Shown one piece after another: positions 10,071 through 20,070 of a stretch of DNA of 64,000 nt. This DNA comes from Macrosoma leucophasiata. Its lineage: Eukaryota > Arthropoda > Insecta > Lepidoptera > Hedylidae. The number at the start of each line of letters is the position of its first letter. Positions within the stretch are counted from its first letter, which is position 1. Made by a program: the position numbers and the translations under genes. The notes under the pieces are model-generated. The model searched no databases, had not been told where the DNA came from, and saw only the letters and a list, made by a program, of their open reading frames with translations. The DNA lies in contig JAWQUS010000030.1 in assembly GCA_036365455.1 (NCBI GenBank), positions 17,628,001 to 17,692,000 on the forward strand, written 5' to 3'.

Positions 10071-10564
10071 CTGACTGCCTCAGTATTCTAGTAGTAGCAG
10101 GCTAAAGGTGTAAATAAATTAAGTAGGTATATTTATAGAAGTTCGTTATCACCAAGTCTTGTATTCAAACGCGTATTTGATGGAGTGTTAACAACTAAGA
10201 AAGCAGAAGGTAAACGGAATTCAGGAAATTATTTGGAAAACTATGGAAACGGCTTTTTCTTATTTACATTCACCCATTTCTAACCGTCTCAATTCAACCG
10301 TAATAATAATGGAAACTAATACTAATACACTCTTATTTTCTCTTTTTATTTATTTTTACACATTCTTGAAGCTCTAACTAACACTCATAAAATAAATACG
10401 CTGACACTCACAGCCCCACACTGAGTCTTGTCTTAATAATATTGTAGGTTCATACATTGTCTCATAAATATGTTATTATTCATTGTAAAAAAATACGTTA
10501 TCAAATATGAAAAGAATTATCTGTCTGTCTTTAAACACTAGCTTAACTGATGAGTCGTAACTTC

Positions 10565-10670
10565 GTAACTTCACGCCCGTTATCTCCGAAGGGGTAGACA
10601 GAGGTAAATTAATGCATTTAAGCATACATGCAAACACCCACGATTTGCCGGTTACGTTTGATGTAACCGA
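10565..10670 (-). repeat. SINE-C 3' fragment
   Basis: Complement of the SINE-C tail: GTAACTTCACGCC, then a GAAGGGGTAGACAGAGGTAA block, then CATGCAAACACCCACGAT. Confidence 0.75.
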
Positions 10671-11129
10671 TGAGTCGATTGTGATGAAATTTAACATGGA
10701 GGTAATATGAAAGCAAAGGACTTGAGTCTTGTGACAAAATCGAATAGAACGTGAACTAAGGCGCGGAAAACAGCTGGCCATAAAATACAAAATCTCCAAC
10801 GCATTGCACCATCTCTTGGCAAATTGGAAGATTAGATATATCGTAGACTCTTTAAAAACACTGTATTCGTAGTCATATTGCAAGTATATTAAAACCATTA
10901 TTTCACGTAAACTGACACGATCACCGTATGCAGCGAAATAAAAACCTGATTTCTAAAAGACAATAGGAATATCGCCGTTGGGTGTAAGAGTTAAGGTCTA
11001 TAATCCTGTCGTTATGATTAAAAGAATGGTTAAATGAAACTTCGTTGCAAAGAGAGAGAGAGAGCAAAAAAGTTTAGATACCTAAACCTATTTGAGATAA
11101 AAGATTTGAGGATCTGTCACTAATTGTTC

Positions 11130-11510
11130 ATGTTCATGTCAAATTGTGAAAATAGTTTTATGGGACATATTTTGAAAAGACTCTACTGAGTTTTGTTTTG
11201 GCAAGTTTTTTCTCAGTAATGTGGGCTTTGGAACTCTGCCAGTGAATGAGAAAGAATATCCCATATTTTTTTGTTTAGTCTTATCTTGCCGTTTGTAAAA
11301 GAGAGTATGGAACATTCTGTTAATATCTATTTTTATTATTAAGTATTTTTGGACCATTACATATTTTATTTTTGTTTAATTTGACATATTAATCAACGAA
11401 TCAATTGTTATTCACTTTAACTGTATATTTGTAATTTGCCCTATCACAAGTAAATTCTATTATTTCTAAGTGATTAAATAAATTTTTGAGTTTTGAGTTT
11501 TGATTCAGTT
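11130..11510 (+). repeat. non-LTR 3' UTR with (TTTTGAG)n tail
   Basis: Ends with AATAAATTTTTGAGTTTTGAG, a microsatellite-like tail typical of LINE 3' ends. Its complement recurs at 29040-29310 (GAATGTTCCATACTCTC block). Confidence 0.65.
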
Positions 11511-11815
11511 AACTCTACTAACAATACAATATGATAATTGGCAACAAACTTCACAAGAATCCGAAGTCGAATACGACTTTAAGTACAAAATAAAATGATA
11601 AAACAGAAACTGAAATAAAACATTCAGAACTTATTATAACTAAAATTGTCTTGAAACTTACTTCTAGTTTGAGAAAATATGAGATAAGAAAAATTGTACA
11701 AACTTTGCTTTATACTTAAGTAGGGTAACAATACTGAGAAGGATAATTGGTCAATTTTCTACTGAAATACAGGTTGGACAAAATCATACTTTTGGAAGTA
11801 TGTATGTATGTATCT

Positions 11816-12330
11816 TCACGCCAGGTCCCTAACGGGGTAGGCAGAGAGTGTAGAGCGCCAGACATCCCGGTTCTGACAAACCTCTCGTGCCTCGTCTACC
11901 TTCATCATTCTCTTCATACATGCACGCCGATTCCTAAGACTTTTGACCCCACCATCAGACAGAACTCGACCTATTTGGTCATGGTAGGTCAGCCTTGGTC
12001 TTCCTGGGCCTCTGCAACCATCTACATTCGCATTGTATATCTGTTTAGTCATTCGCTCATTCGACATTCTTTCTATATGCCCGAACCATCGGAGCATGCC
12101 TTTTTTAGAAATGAAGATGTAAGAAAGAGACTTTGTGTGAATGATAGTATCGGTGTAAAAATGCACCGATACTATCATTCACACAAAGTCTCTTTCTTAC
12201 ATCTTCATTTCTAACGCGATCGGTGAGTGATACACCGCAGATCTTGCGCAAAGATCTCATCTCGACCGCGTTCAACTTACTTTCATGCTCTTTCCTGCAT
12301 ACCCAGCTCTCGCTTCCATATAAAAGCGTT
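11816..12330 (-). pseudogene. LINE C-terminal fragment with RGPGRPRL motif, copy 1
   Basis: The - strand reads GMLRWFGHIERMSNERMTKQ, then RGPGRPRLTYHDQIGRVLSD. This is the C-terminal tail common to RTE-like LINE polyproteins in insects. The 3' end joins a (GTAT)n run at 11797-11815 that looks like its tail. Upstream the reading is broken by a 49 bp perfect hairpin (12107-12212). The second copy at 47984-48450 lacks that hairpin. Confidence 0.8.
12107..12212. repeat. perfect hairpin inside the LINE fragment
   Basis: Arms of 49 bp (12107-12155 and 12164-12212) with no mismatch and an 8-base loop. Only the orientation at 12164-12212 corresponds to the order in the sister copy at 48290-48335. 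Confidence 0.92.
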
Positions 12331-12549
12331 GGAGTAAGTACAGCATTATGTACGGCTAGTCGAGCCCGCTGGCTACTTTTGGAAGTAATTATGGGTATAG
12401 TAAGCTATCCATCAAAATAGATATATGCTATACGGGACTTTTTTGTAGATCTTCCAAAAGAGAAAATATTTTATCATAAATAGTTTTGTTATATCTCAAA
12501 AGGTTTAGGCAGCCTGTTCGATGAAAGCGCCCAGACGGCTGGATTTTTT

Positions 12550-12720
12550 CCGATACCTCCAACATTTATCATTATATTCAAACCAATTTACCATAAACCT
12601 TCCCCAAGAATCACCCTATCTATTGATGAAAGCCGAATGAAAATCTGTGGAGTAGTCTTTGAATTTATCACAAACAGACAGACAGACGCGGCGCTGGACT
12701 TTGTTTTATAATAATTATAA
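12550..12720 (+). repeat. LINE-type 3' end fragment
   Basis: Contains AAACAGACAGACAGACGCGG and ends in TAATAATTATAAAAAA, the typical tail of CTAGCTG-type repeats. The 5' part is eroded. Confidence 0.45.
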
Positions 12721-13099
12721 AAAAGAAGTGACAAACAAACGTTCAGTTAACATTGTTCTCAAGTAAATACTGTAGCCTATAGACATCGATATAAAAACAA
12801 ACATTTTATTAATAGACCTTCTTCATAATATAATTAAGAATCTGCGAACAAAACAAACATCTCTTATTTCAAAAACAACTCGAAGTGTATTAAATAAATC
12901 TCTAATTAGCAAATAATCCTACTCCATACTCGCCTACCGAAGTTCACACAAACAAACAGCCTGCCCGATGGATTCTGTTATTTATACAAGATCATACTGT
13001 CAACAAATCCAAATCAAACAAACGGGTGAATGGTCTGATAATTTGGATTTAAAATAACTCGTGGTTGTGTTGTGAATTTGTTGAAGGTAATTCGAAATA

Positions 13100-13462
13100 A
13101 TAATGGCAACCCATTATACGTCCCACTGCTGGGCACGAGTCTCTCCCCTCTTTTGGAGGGGGAGGCCTGGAGCTTACTCCACCACGCTGCTCCAATGCGG
13201 ATTGGTGGAAGTGGGTAGGTTATAGGCCAACCCGCTGTCGGATGTTTTCAAACCGCCCATAAGGCCTCCGACAAGGTTTAACGACCGCTACCTATCGATA
13301 GCAACCGGGACCGACGGCTTAACGTGCCCTCCGAAGCACAGAAACGCGCATTTAATTTGCCACTAGCGGTCACCCATCACACTACCCGACCGCGCCCGTA
13401 GTGCTTAACTGAGTAGATCGCTTACGATCTACACCAGCCGCCGGGCCATGCGCGCTTCATTT
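13100..13462 (-). repeat. Element D copy 2, near complete
   Basis: Runs from AATAATAATGGCAACCC to the GCCGGGCCATGCGCGCTT block. Its complement would end TGCCATTATTATT, a simple (ATT)n tail, so it is read as a non-LTR retroelement 3' region on the - strand. Confidence 0.8.
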
Positions 13463-13574
13463 CAATTCGAAATGAATGTTATCAAAATCTGAAGGCTTCG
13501 GGACGTTACGACACCATGGCCCTCTTGTGGAGGAGAATTTTTCCGCTAGTGCAGTTAGTCAACCGAACAATGTC

Positions 13575-13705
13575 AATTAAACCGTTCCAATAGGGTAGTA
13601 AATTAAATACGCCGCGGAATTAGCAGCAGCGTCCCGCGAAAAAACTACCACTATGATTACCAATCCGCCTGTCGAGTGTGGCAATTATGGGATATTCTGC
13701 ATTTC
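13575..13705 (+). repeat. direct repeat, left copy, flanking SINE-A
   Basis: CCAATAGGGTAGTAAA, then GGAATTAGCAGCAGCGTCCC. It is repeated at 13984-14125, and a related piece is at 60145-60235. Confidence 0.75.
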
Positions 13706-13983
13706 ACTGGTGGTCCAGTGAGGGAGCTCGCGGGCGTAGGCACCACCGCATTACCTAATATACTTGCCGCTAAATGGTAGTGTTAAGCACTATCGTGTTC
13801 CGGTCAGGTGGTAATGTACGGCCCTGTAATTTCCGACACAAAGGCATAACACCTCAGGCCTCAGGAGTGGTACACCTGCATTTTGATCTTGATCTTTGTG
13901 TGGATGTCTATAGGCTGCAGTCATCACTTAACATCAGTGTGAACTGCATGCTTGTTTGCCACTGCCATTACTTAAAAAAAAAG
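13706..13983 (+). mobile_element. SINE-A copy between direct repeats
   Basis: Full 3' part and poly(A). A short internal deletion near the 5' end joins ACTGGTGG to TCCAGTGAGGGAGC. Confidence 0.85.
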
Positions 13984-14125
13984 TTAAACCATTCCAATAG
14001 GGTAGTAAAAATTACGCGGCGGAATTGGCAGCAGCGTCCCACGAAACGAGTAAAACTACTAGCCACTGCGATCGCCAATCCACCTGATAAGCGTGGCGAT
14101 TATGGCATATTCTCGCCTAATGACG
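13984..14125 (+). repeat. direct repeat, right copy
   Basis: Same order of blocks as 13575-13705, extended by ATATTCTCGCCTAATGACGC. Confidence 0.75.
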
Positions 14126-14155
14126 CACAACAGTGTTGTAGGCGTCTTACATCAA

Positions 14156-14299
14156 CCCCCTTATTCATAAACGTACATTAGATACGTTTTAGCTATAGAA
14201 TGCTTTGTCTTTGTCAGTTGCATTGTCAAATGTGCAGGATAGAAAAAGACAAAGTAGAGATTAGCAACACTTTAGCTAATACGTTTATGAATAAGGGGG
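14156..14299. mobile_element. MITE-G copy 2, directly upstream of an exon
   Basis: CCCCCTTATTCATAAACGTA ends and 144 bp long. Its right end lies 37 bp before the first visible exon of the Rho gene. The flanks are CAA and TTA, so the target duplication is imperfect or has mutated. Confidence 0.85.
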
Positions 14300-14336
14300 T
14301 TAATATTTTGTATGACTCTGTTTTCCTTGTCGACAG

Positions 14337-14446
14337 GCACTACATCATACGACACAGTGAGACCTCTAGCGTACCAGGATGCCAAAATATTCATGCTATG
14401 TTTCAACGTGGCTGAACCGGAATCCCTGCACAACGCTTCAGCTAAG
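14337..14446 (+). CDS. Rnd-like Rho GTPase, exon with switch II
   Basis: Begins after TTGTCGACAG in phase 1 and ends AAG before GTAAGA. It encodes TTSYDTVRPLAYQDAKIFML and continues CFNVAEPESLHNASAK, matching the Rho segment after DTAG, where canonical members have QEDYDRLRPLSY. The catalytic glutamine position is therefore a threonine, and the YDxVRPL pattern is that of Rnd proteins, which bind but do not hydrolyse GTP and antagonise RhoA signalling at membranes. The preceding exons, with the P-loop and switch I, were not found. Together the four exons give 156 codons of an expected ~220. Rnd assignment is by pattern; another Rho subgroup is possible. Confidence 0.88.
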
Positions 14447-15104
14447 GTAAGAGATTGTCATATTTTTCAGGATCACCTGGTGGTAATGCTACTGGACTGG
14501 TTATCCTTGGGTCGCGATACCTTTTCGCGGGGAAACCCGTCATAGGCTCGCGCCGCCAATGGGAACGCATCAAAGGAGTTTGTCCCTCAGCTGCCCCCAC
14601 GCTGCCGGAGCACGTCCCTGTCAAACAGCGGGACCACCGTTAGGCGATTGGGAACAGGGTGCAGGCACACAACGGACACTCTGCCAAAGTTATTAGTTGT
14701 GTAATCAATCAGTGACGTGTATTTACACGTGCACCTGTGTGCGTTGCACGTAGAGAATACCAAACGTCGCCCATAAGATTATTACATATTATCTGCTATC
14801 GTGTTCCGAATAGATAGTTATGTATGTCCCCGTTATAACTATCACAGATACATAACAACTAAGGTCTCAGGGGTGGTAACGCATCTGCACTTTGATTTCT
14901 GGTTTTGGTATATGTCTATAGGCTGCATTCATCACTTAACATCAATATGAGCTGCATGCTTGCCACCTTACTGACATAAAAAAAAGAAAAACGAAAAATA
15001 AATAATTGATTCTGACATAATTTCCATCATGTGTGAAATTGACGAAAACCTGCGACCTTTTCAATTGCCGATACTCCAACTAACAACACGCCTACGTTTT
15101 ACAG
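14447..15104 (+). other. intron, with SINE-A fragment
   Basis: GTAAGA to TTTTACAG, phase 0, 658 bp. It holds a 5'-truncated SINE-A on the + strand at about 14793-14990. No other exon-like block was seen. Confidence 0.8.
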
Positions 15105-15239
15105 TGGTACAGAGAAGTGCGAACACATGGAGGAGCTGCGCCAGTGCTGTTGTGCGGTTGCAAAGCTGACCTCAGGCATGATAAAGAAACCCTGACCTTG
15201 CTGTCCAAGCTCAAAACGCATCCAGTCACAAGTGAAGAG
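15105..15239 (+). CDS. Rnd-like Rho GTPase, exon with the base-binding motif
   Basis: 45 codons between TTTTACAG and GTGAGT. It encodes WYREVRTHGGAAPVLLCGCK, then ADLRHDKETLTLLSKLKTHP and VTSEE. LLCGCKADLR takes the place of the Rho G4 motif (usually TKLDLR). GCKxDLR is the form found in Rnd proteins, as is the short TLxxLS...PVS stretch in the Rho insert region. Both intron phases are 0. Confidence 0.88.
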
Positions 15240-15275
15240 GTGAGTAGTCCAGTCTTTAGTGGGAACTTATAGGTA

Positions 15276-15535
15276 ACTAGCGGCCCGCCCGGGCTTCGTG
15301 CGGGTTCAATGTTACCTACCCTCTCCAATTTGTCTTAGCATGATGATAATAGATATAGCCTAAAGCCTTCCTCGATATCTTTTATAGTTTAGGCAGCGTA
15401 CGCAAAATAAGTAACTTTGGTTGATTTTTGTTAAAATAGAAAAAAAAATTTAAAATCGGTCTAGTAGTTTTTGAGCCTATTCATTATAACCAAACAAACA
15501 AAGTTTTCCTCTTTATAATATTAGTGTAGATGTGG
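15276..15535 (+). repeat. LINE-type 3' repeat (CTAGCGGCC type)
   Basis: Starts TAACTAGCGGCCCGCCCGGG and ends with TTTATAATATTAGTGTAGAT, with AACAAACAAA before it. The layout is the same as at 38640-38870 and 39113-39312. Confidence 0.6.
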
Positions 15536-15782
15536 AGGAAAGGGATGGAGTGTTCCTCGGGCCAGGTTTTTAGGGAGAATCAAGAGGTAAAATCAAGTAG
15601 AATGGTATTGATTGTATCGGAAAAAATGCGAAAGTTTGTGAGTATGGATGTATGTTTGTTACTCTATCACGAAAAAACTACTTCACAGATTTGGATGAAA
15701 CTTTACAGTAATGTAATTGGAATGACATATAGGCTACAATTTGCAATGATTAAAAGTACACGCGGACGAAGTCGGGGGCAAA

Positions 15783-16154
15783 TACTAATAATAATAATAA
15801 TGGCAACCCATAATACGTCCCACTGCTGGGCACGAGTCTCTCCCCTTTTTTGGGGGGAGGCCTGGAGCGTACTCCACCACGCTGCTTCAATGCGGATTGG
15901 TGGAAATACGGGTTAGTGGTCAACCCGCTGTCAGATGTTTTCAAACCGCCCATAAGGCCTCCGACAAGGTTTAACGACTGCTATCTATCGATAGCAACCG
16001 GGACCGACGGCTTAACGTGCCCTCCGAAGCACGGAAACGCGCATTTTAATTTGCCACTAACGGTCACCCATCACACATCCGACCGCGCCCGTAATGCTTA
16101 ACCGAGTAGATCGCTTACGATCTACGCCAGCCGCTGGGCCATGCGCGCTTCGAC
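15783..16154 (-). repeat. Element D copy 3, near complete
   Basis: Same blocks as copy 2, with a longer (AAT)n run at 15787-15800 on the + strand. Confidence 0.8.
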
Positions 16155-16744
16155 TTCGTCAAATACTAGTACCTCGATAAAACTATATGATAAATAAACC
16201 TAGTTTCATCAGCCTTAATAATTCATCAGTATTAATTTCCTACAAAACTTCAACGTAAGGTGACGTAATATCATGTGCTGAATACAAAGTGCGGGTGTAA
16301 TTTACGATACGGCTTCACTTCACTTCGTAGTACCGCTCTCGGCTAAGATGCCCACTGTACACGACTATTTTCTCATTAGAGTTCGTGTTCTTTCAATTTA
16401 ATTCTGTTAAATAAACTTGACTAGGAGGAACTATAGTCGAGAAACTTGAAGCAAAAGGCGCATTTTTTACTTTATCATAAACCTTTACTAACCTAGTAAT
16501 AAAAATAGAATGCCTGGATTTCCACAAAGGTAGATAGATACGTATCTATACATGCAAACACTAATTCGTCGTGTCCTATTTTGGAAAGGGCCAGGACACT
16601 AAAGACCTCCCTAGGACCTCTACAGCCTACAGGTCGAACTCAAGACATCAGGCCTCGCTATTGAGGCAGTGTTAGTTTTTGATAGTGGTAAGAACTCCAA
16701 TGGATAACCCAAGGTTCAATTTGTTGGTGAATGTTTAGTATTCC

Positions 16745-16955
16745 CCTTATAATAAAAATACGCTTACACTCACAGCCCCACAGTAGGTATAAACTTGTGT
16801 CGTGGGTGCCGTTGTACACATACAACACATGCACAAACACCCAGACCCGAAACAAACATCTGTAGGCCATACAAATATTTGTCCCGGTGCGGGGATCTAA
16901 CCCGCGACCCTTCGAATCAAACGCTCATCTCACACCGCTGGACTAAGCGGGTCGC
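16745..16955 (-). mobile_element. SINE-H copy 1 (tRNA-headed)
   Basis: On the - strand it starts CGACCCGCTTAGTCCAGCGG (A box). A B-box-like CGGGTTAGATCCCCGC follows, then CCGGGACAAATATTTGTATG, and it ends near TGTAAGCGTATTTTTATT. The tRNA-like half is intact enough to recognise. Confidence 0.75.
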
Positions 16956-17262
16956 CTTATCATTAATAAGACTCTCCAGCCAACTCCTTTTAGCTCCGTT
17001 ACTGGAGTTTATCATTGGTTAAATCACAGGAGTTCTACCTACATTGGAAATAGCTATATTCTTTACCATACCATGTCTAGTAAGAATCAACACAATAAAT
17101 TATATTCAAAGAGAATTTAAACACCGCCAATTGGCGACAATTTGGGTCAACGAACAAATATTTCAATTAATTCGCGGCCGCATTTCGAGAAGGCCATGAA
17201 ACGAGATTAAATTTAGCCTGAAGTTTCAATGTTTATTGTTGTGCTGAGAAATTTACTCAACT

Positions 17263-17814
17263 GCCTCAGTAGCCTTTTGACTGGTGGTAGAGCTCCAGTG
17301 ACGGAGCTCGCGAGCGTAGGCACCACCGCATTATCTAATTTACTTGCCGCTAAATGGTAGTGCTCAGCACTATCATGTTTCGGTCAGGTGGTAATGTAGG
17401 GCCCTGTAATTTCTGGCACAGAGGCATAACAGCTTAGGCCTCAGGAGTGGCAACGCATCTGCATTTTGACCTCTGGTCGTTGTGTGGGTGTCTATAGGCT
17501 GCAGTCATCAATTAACATCAATGTGAACTGCACGCTTGTTTGCCACTTTTATAACCTAGAAAAAAGCCTAGTGGTAGCAGGCCACTACTACTACGCTGGC
17601 GTCCTGGGTTCGATTCCCGGGTCGGGGATATTAGAGATAACGGTGTAAAATCCTTTATTTATGGTTCTATTGTGATTTTTCAATGTTCTGGAAGTTTCCC
17701 AGTACCTCGAATTTTGGTAATATGCCCGGAGATGTCAATAGGTTGCGAGTCGTGGGTGTTTGCATGTATGCTTGACTGCATGCATTTACCTCTGCCTAGC
17801 CCTTCGGGGATTAC
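17263..17814 (+). mobile_element. SINE-C copy 2, split by SINE-A
   Basis: The first 13 bases (GCCTCAGTAGCCT) are separated from the rest, which resumes at 17575 with AGCCTAGTGGTAGCAGG and the B box GGGTTCGATTCCCGG. It ends near CCCTTCGGGGATTAC. Confidence 0.85.
17276..17574 (+). mobile_element. SINE-A copy nested in the SINE-C A box
   Basis: AGCCT is duplicated at 17271-17275 and 17575-17579. The element starts TTTGACTGGTGGTAG and ends in a short A-rich tail (ACCTAGAAAAA). This insertion defines both ends of SINE-A. Confidence 0.88.
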
Positions 17815-17878
17815 TTTTTTCTTAGGGCTCATTAGATTAAGGGCTTTCTGGAATCCCTTAGAAGTAATATTTTGTCAT

Positions 17879-18164
17879 TTTTTTTTAATGTAATGGAAGT
17901 GGTAAACAAGCATGCATTTCACATTGATGTTAAGTGATGACTGCAGCCTGTAGACACCTACACAAAGACTAAGGTCAAAATGCAGATGCCTTACCACTCC
18001 TGGGCCTAAGGTGTTATGCCTCTGTGCCGGAAATTACAGGGCCGTACATTACCACCTGACCGGAACACGATAGTGCTGAACACCACCATTTAGCGGCAAG
18101 TATATTAGATAATGCGGTGGTGCCTACGCCCGCGAGCTCCGTCACTGGAGCTCTACCACCAGTA
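17879..18164 (-). mobile_element. SINE-A copy, near full length
   Basis: Poly(T) start to CTCTACCACCAGT; few differences from the copies at 26386 and 27333. Confidence 0.88.
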
Positions 18165-18194
18165 AATAAACAGCTAAAGAAAGAGCTAAGATTG

Positions 18195-18355
18195 TCATAT
18201 ATAAATAAATACGCTTACACTAACAGCCCCACACTATGTACCCCCAAACCTGTGTCGTGGGTGCCGTTGTACACACACAATAAATACACAAACACCCAGA
18301 CCCGAAACAAACATCTGTAGGCCATACAAATATTTGTCCCGGTGCGGGGATTGAT
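18195..18355 (-). mobile_element. SINE-H copy 2, head truncated
   Basis: Same body as copy 1 (ATCTGTAGGCCATACAAATA). The tRNA-like head is cut at GGTGCGGGGATTG. It adjoins a CGAGTCCAACTCGCACTTAA fragment of another repeat. Confidence 0.72.
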
Positions 18356-18709
18356 TCACCCTCAATTGTATTGAACCCTGCGAACGCGAGTCCAACTCGC
18401 ACTTAACCGGTTTTTCTTTCAATACTTTACCAATGAAACAAGTGAATTAAGAAATGAAAAATATCTTTGGCACACAAAAAATATATTTCCTAACGAAATG
18501 AAAAAAGGGACCTTTCATGGACCCATCATGTCAATTCGCTCCGTCGATTTCATTTATGGAAAGAACTAGGTTTTGATAAGATTGGTCTAGAATCTAGATA
18601 TTACAGTAAGACTTCTCCGTTACTTTTAAAGTATCTTATGAAACTTTTATTTAGTCTTTTCTCATTAATTCAACGCTCACTTTGCTTAAATTGGGAAAGA
18701 TAAGACTAC

Positions 18710-19040
18710 TGGTGGTAGAGCTCCAGTGACGGAGGTCGCGGGCGTAAGCACCACCGCATTATTTATTTTTTAATCTTTTATGCACAAAAATTTTACATAA
18801 AGCGGACTTAACGCCATAGGCATTTTCTACCAGTCAACCTTTGGGTAGTTAAAAAAACAACGAAAGCATTACCTTATCCACTTGTCGCTAAATGGTAGTG
18901 TTCTGCACTATCGTGTTCCGGTTAGGTGGTAATGTACGGCCCTGTAATTTCCGGCACAGAGGCATAACACCTTAGGCCTCAGGAGTGGTAACGCATCTGC
19001 ATTTTGACCTTGGTCTTTGTGTGGGTGTCTATAGGCTGAT
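18710..19040 (+). mobile_element. SINE-A copy interrupted by a LINE 3' end
   Basis: The 5' part 18710-18762 and 3' part ~18866-19040 are separated by ~105 bp with TTAACGCCATAGGCATTTTC and a (TAAA)-type tail on the - strand. The junction bases GCATTA are repeated on both sides. The 3' poly(A) end is lost. Confidence 0.75.
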
Positions 19041-19179
19041 ATAACACAGAAAACTTTTTTGCAATACAATCTACGATTAGAAACTTTGCCTAACTCTCAA
19101 AAAGGTACAAAGACCAATTAACAAAATAGATACCAAGTTTAAATCGAAGGTTGGACTTTGAAGTTTAGTCGGTGTTTCC

Positions 19180-19945
19180 ACCCAAAGAGCAACACGGGCC
19201 ACCGGCCGCGGCGGACCGGAGAGAAGTAGCCATAGCGTTTACTAACCGATGCAAAACAGTCTGTCATATTTTGCGGGGTGAGAATACATGTGACACACAC
19301 TACAAAAATCGACTATTACTACGAAACTCACACCTTGACTTTAACAAAATACATAAACAATTTCACGCACACATTTAAACACCTCGGCGACATGGCCTTA
19401 TTACACGACACGATATTCAGGGTCCGGCAGAAAGGGTGGGCGTGGCCTTGCACCTGGTTGCCGCTTATTACACTATCCGGTCGACAGGGCCCTAAATCAG
19501 TCCCAGTACAAATATGAACAGTATGGAAACTACGTACAAAACGTTGAAACGCCACAATCACACAAACGTGCGCATCAACGAGGCCCCTAAGCGGTTCTCG
19601 CGTGACTGCAGATCCGAGTCACTCGCTACTCGAGCGTAGATGCGCATATTTGTGTGAGTGTGCCGTTTTTAAAGGTTTTGTACTTAGTTTCCATACTGTT
19701 CATAATGATAGTAGTTAGGGCGTTAGGCTGACTGGACCGCTCCGGTCGCTCTAATTAGGGACCCTAACTCCCTAAATGTTATTACACTACCCTGAACCTT
19801 GCTATCGGACCCTGAATACCGTGTCGTGTAATAAGGCCTACAAGCATGAGAACACTTGTGCTTATACTTTGACAGAGGAGAAAGCCTACATTTATGGCTA
19901 CTCTCCGGACCGCCGCAGCCGGTGGCCCGTGTTACTCTGTTTCCA
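19180..19945. mobile_element. large foldback element with nested palindromic MITE
   Basis: Outer GC-rich inverted arms (19180-19234 and 19893-19945) share CACGGGCCACCGGC and AGTAGCCATA. Within lies a 437 bp element (19398-19834) whose ends are TTATTACACGACACG and its complement. Inside that, AGTATGGAAACTA and its complement form a further inverted pair. No coding potential. Confidence 0.8.
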
Positions 19946-19974
19946 CTGATTTCCATACACGTGCCGGTTATTCT

Positions 19975-20070
19975 TGGAGCGGAAGTTAGTGATGGACAAC
20001 TTTGTTAGTAATATTCGAGATTGTTTGTAAACTCATCGTATCTCTGTTCTTTTTGACGTGATGTGTTAAT
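19975..20070 (+). repeat. short repeat shared with 22960-23060
   Basis: Both contain GGACAACTTTGTTAGTAATAT-like and TTTGTAAACTCATCG blocks in order. Class unknown. Confidence 0.5.

Noticed and set aside
11797..11815. (GTAT)n run as an independent locus of interest
   Set aside because: It is the simple tail of the adjoining LINE fragment.
3500..14300. Search for the P-loop/switch I exons of the Rho gene
   Set aside because: No GxxxxGKT/S-coding exon with splice sites was found; the exons probably lie left of the window.
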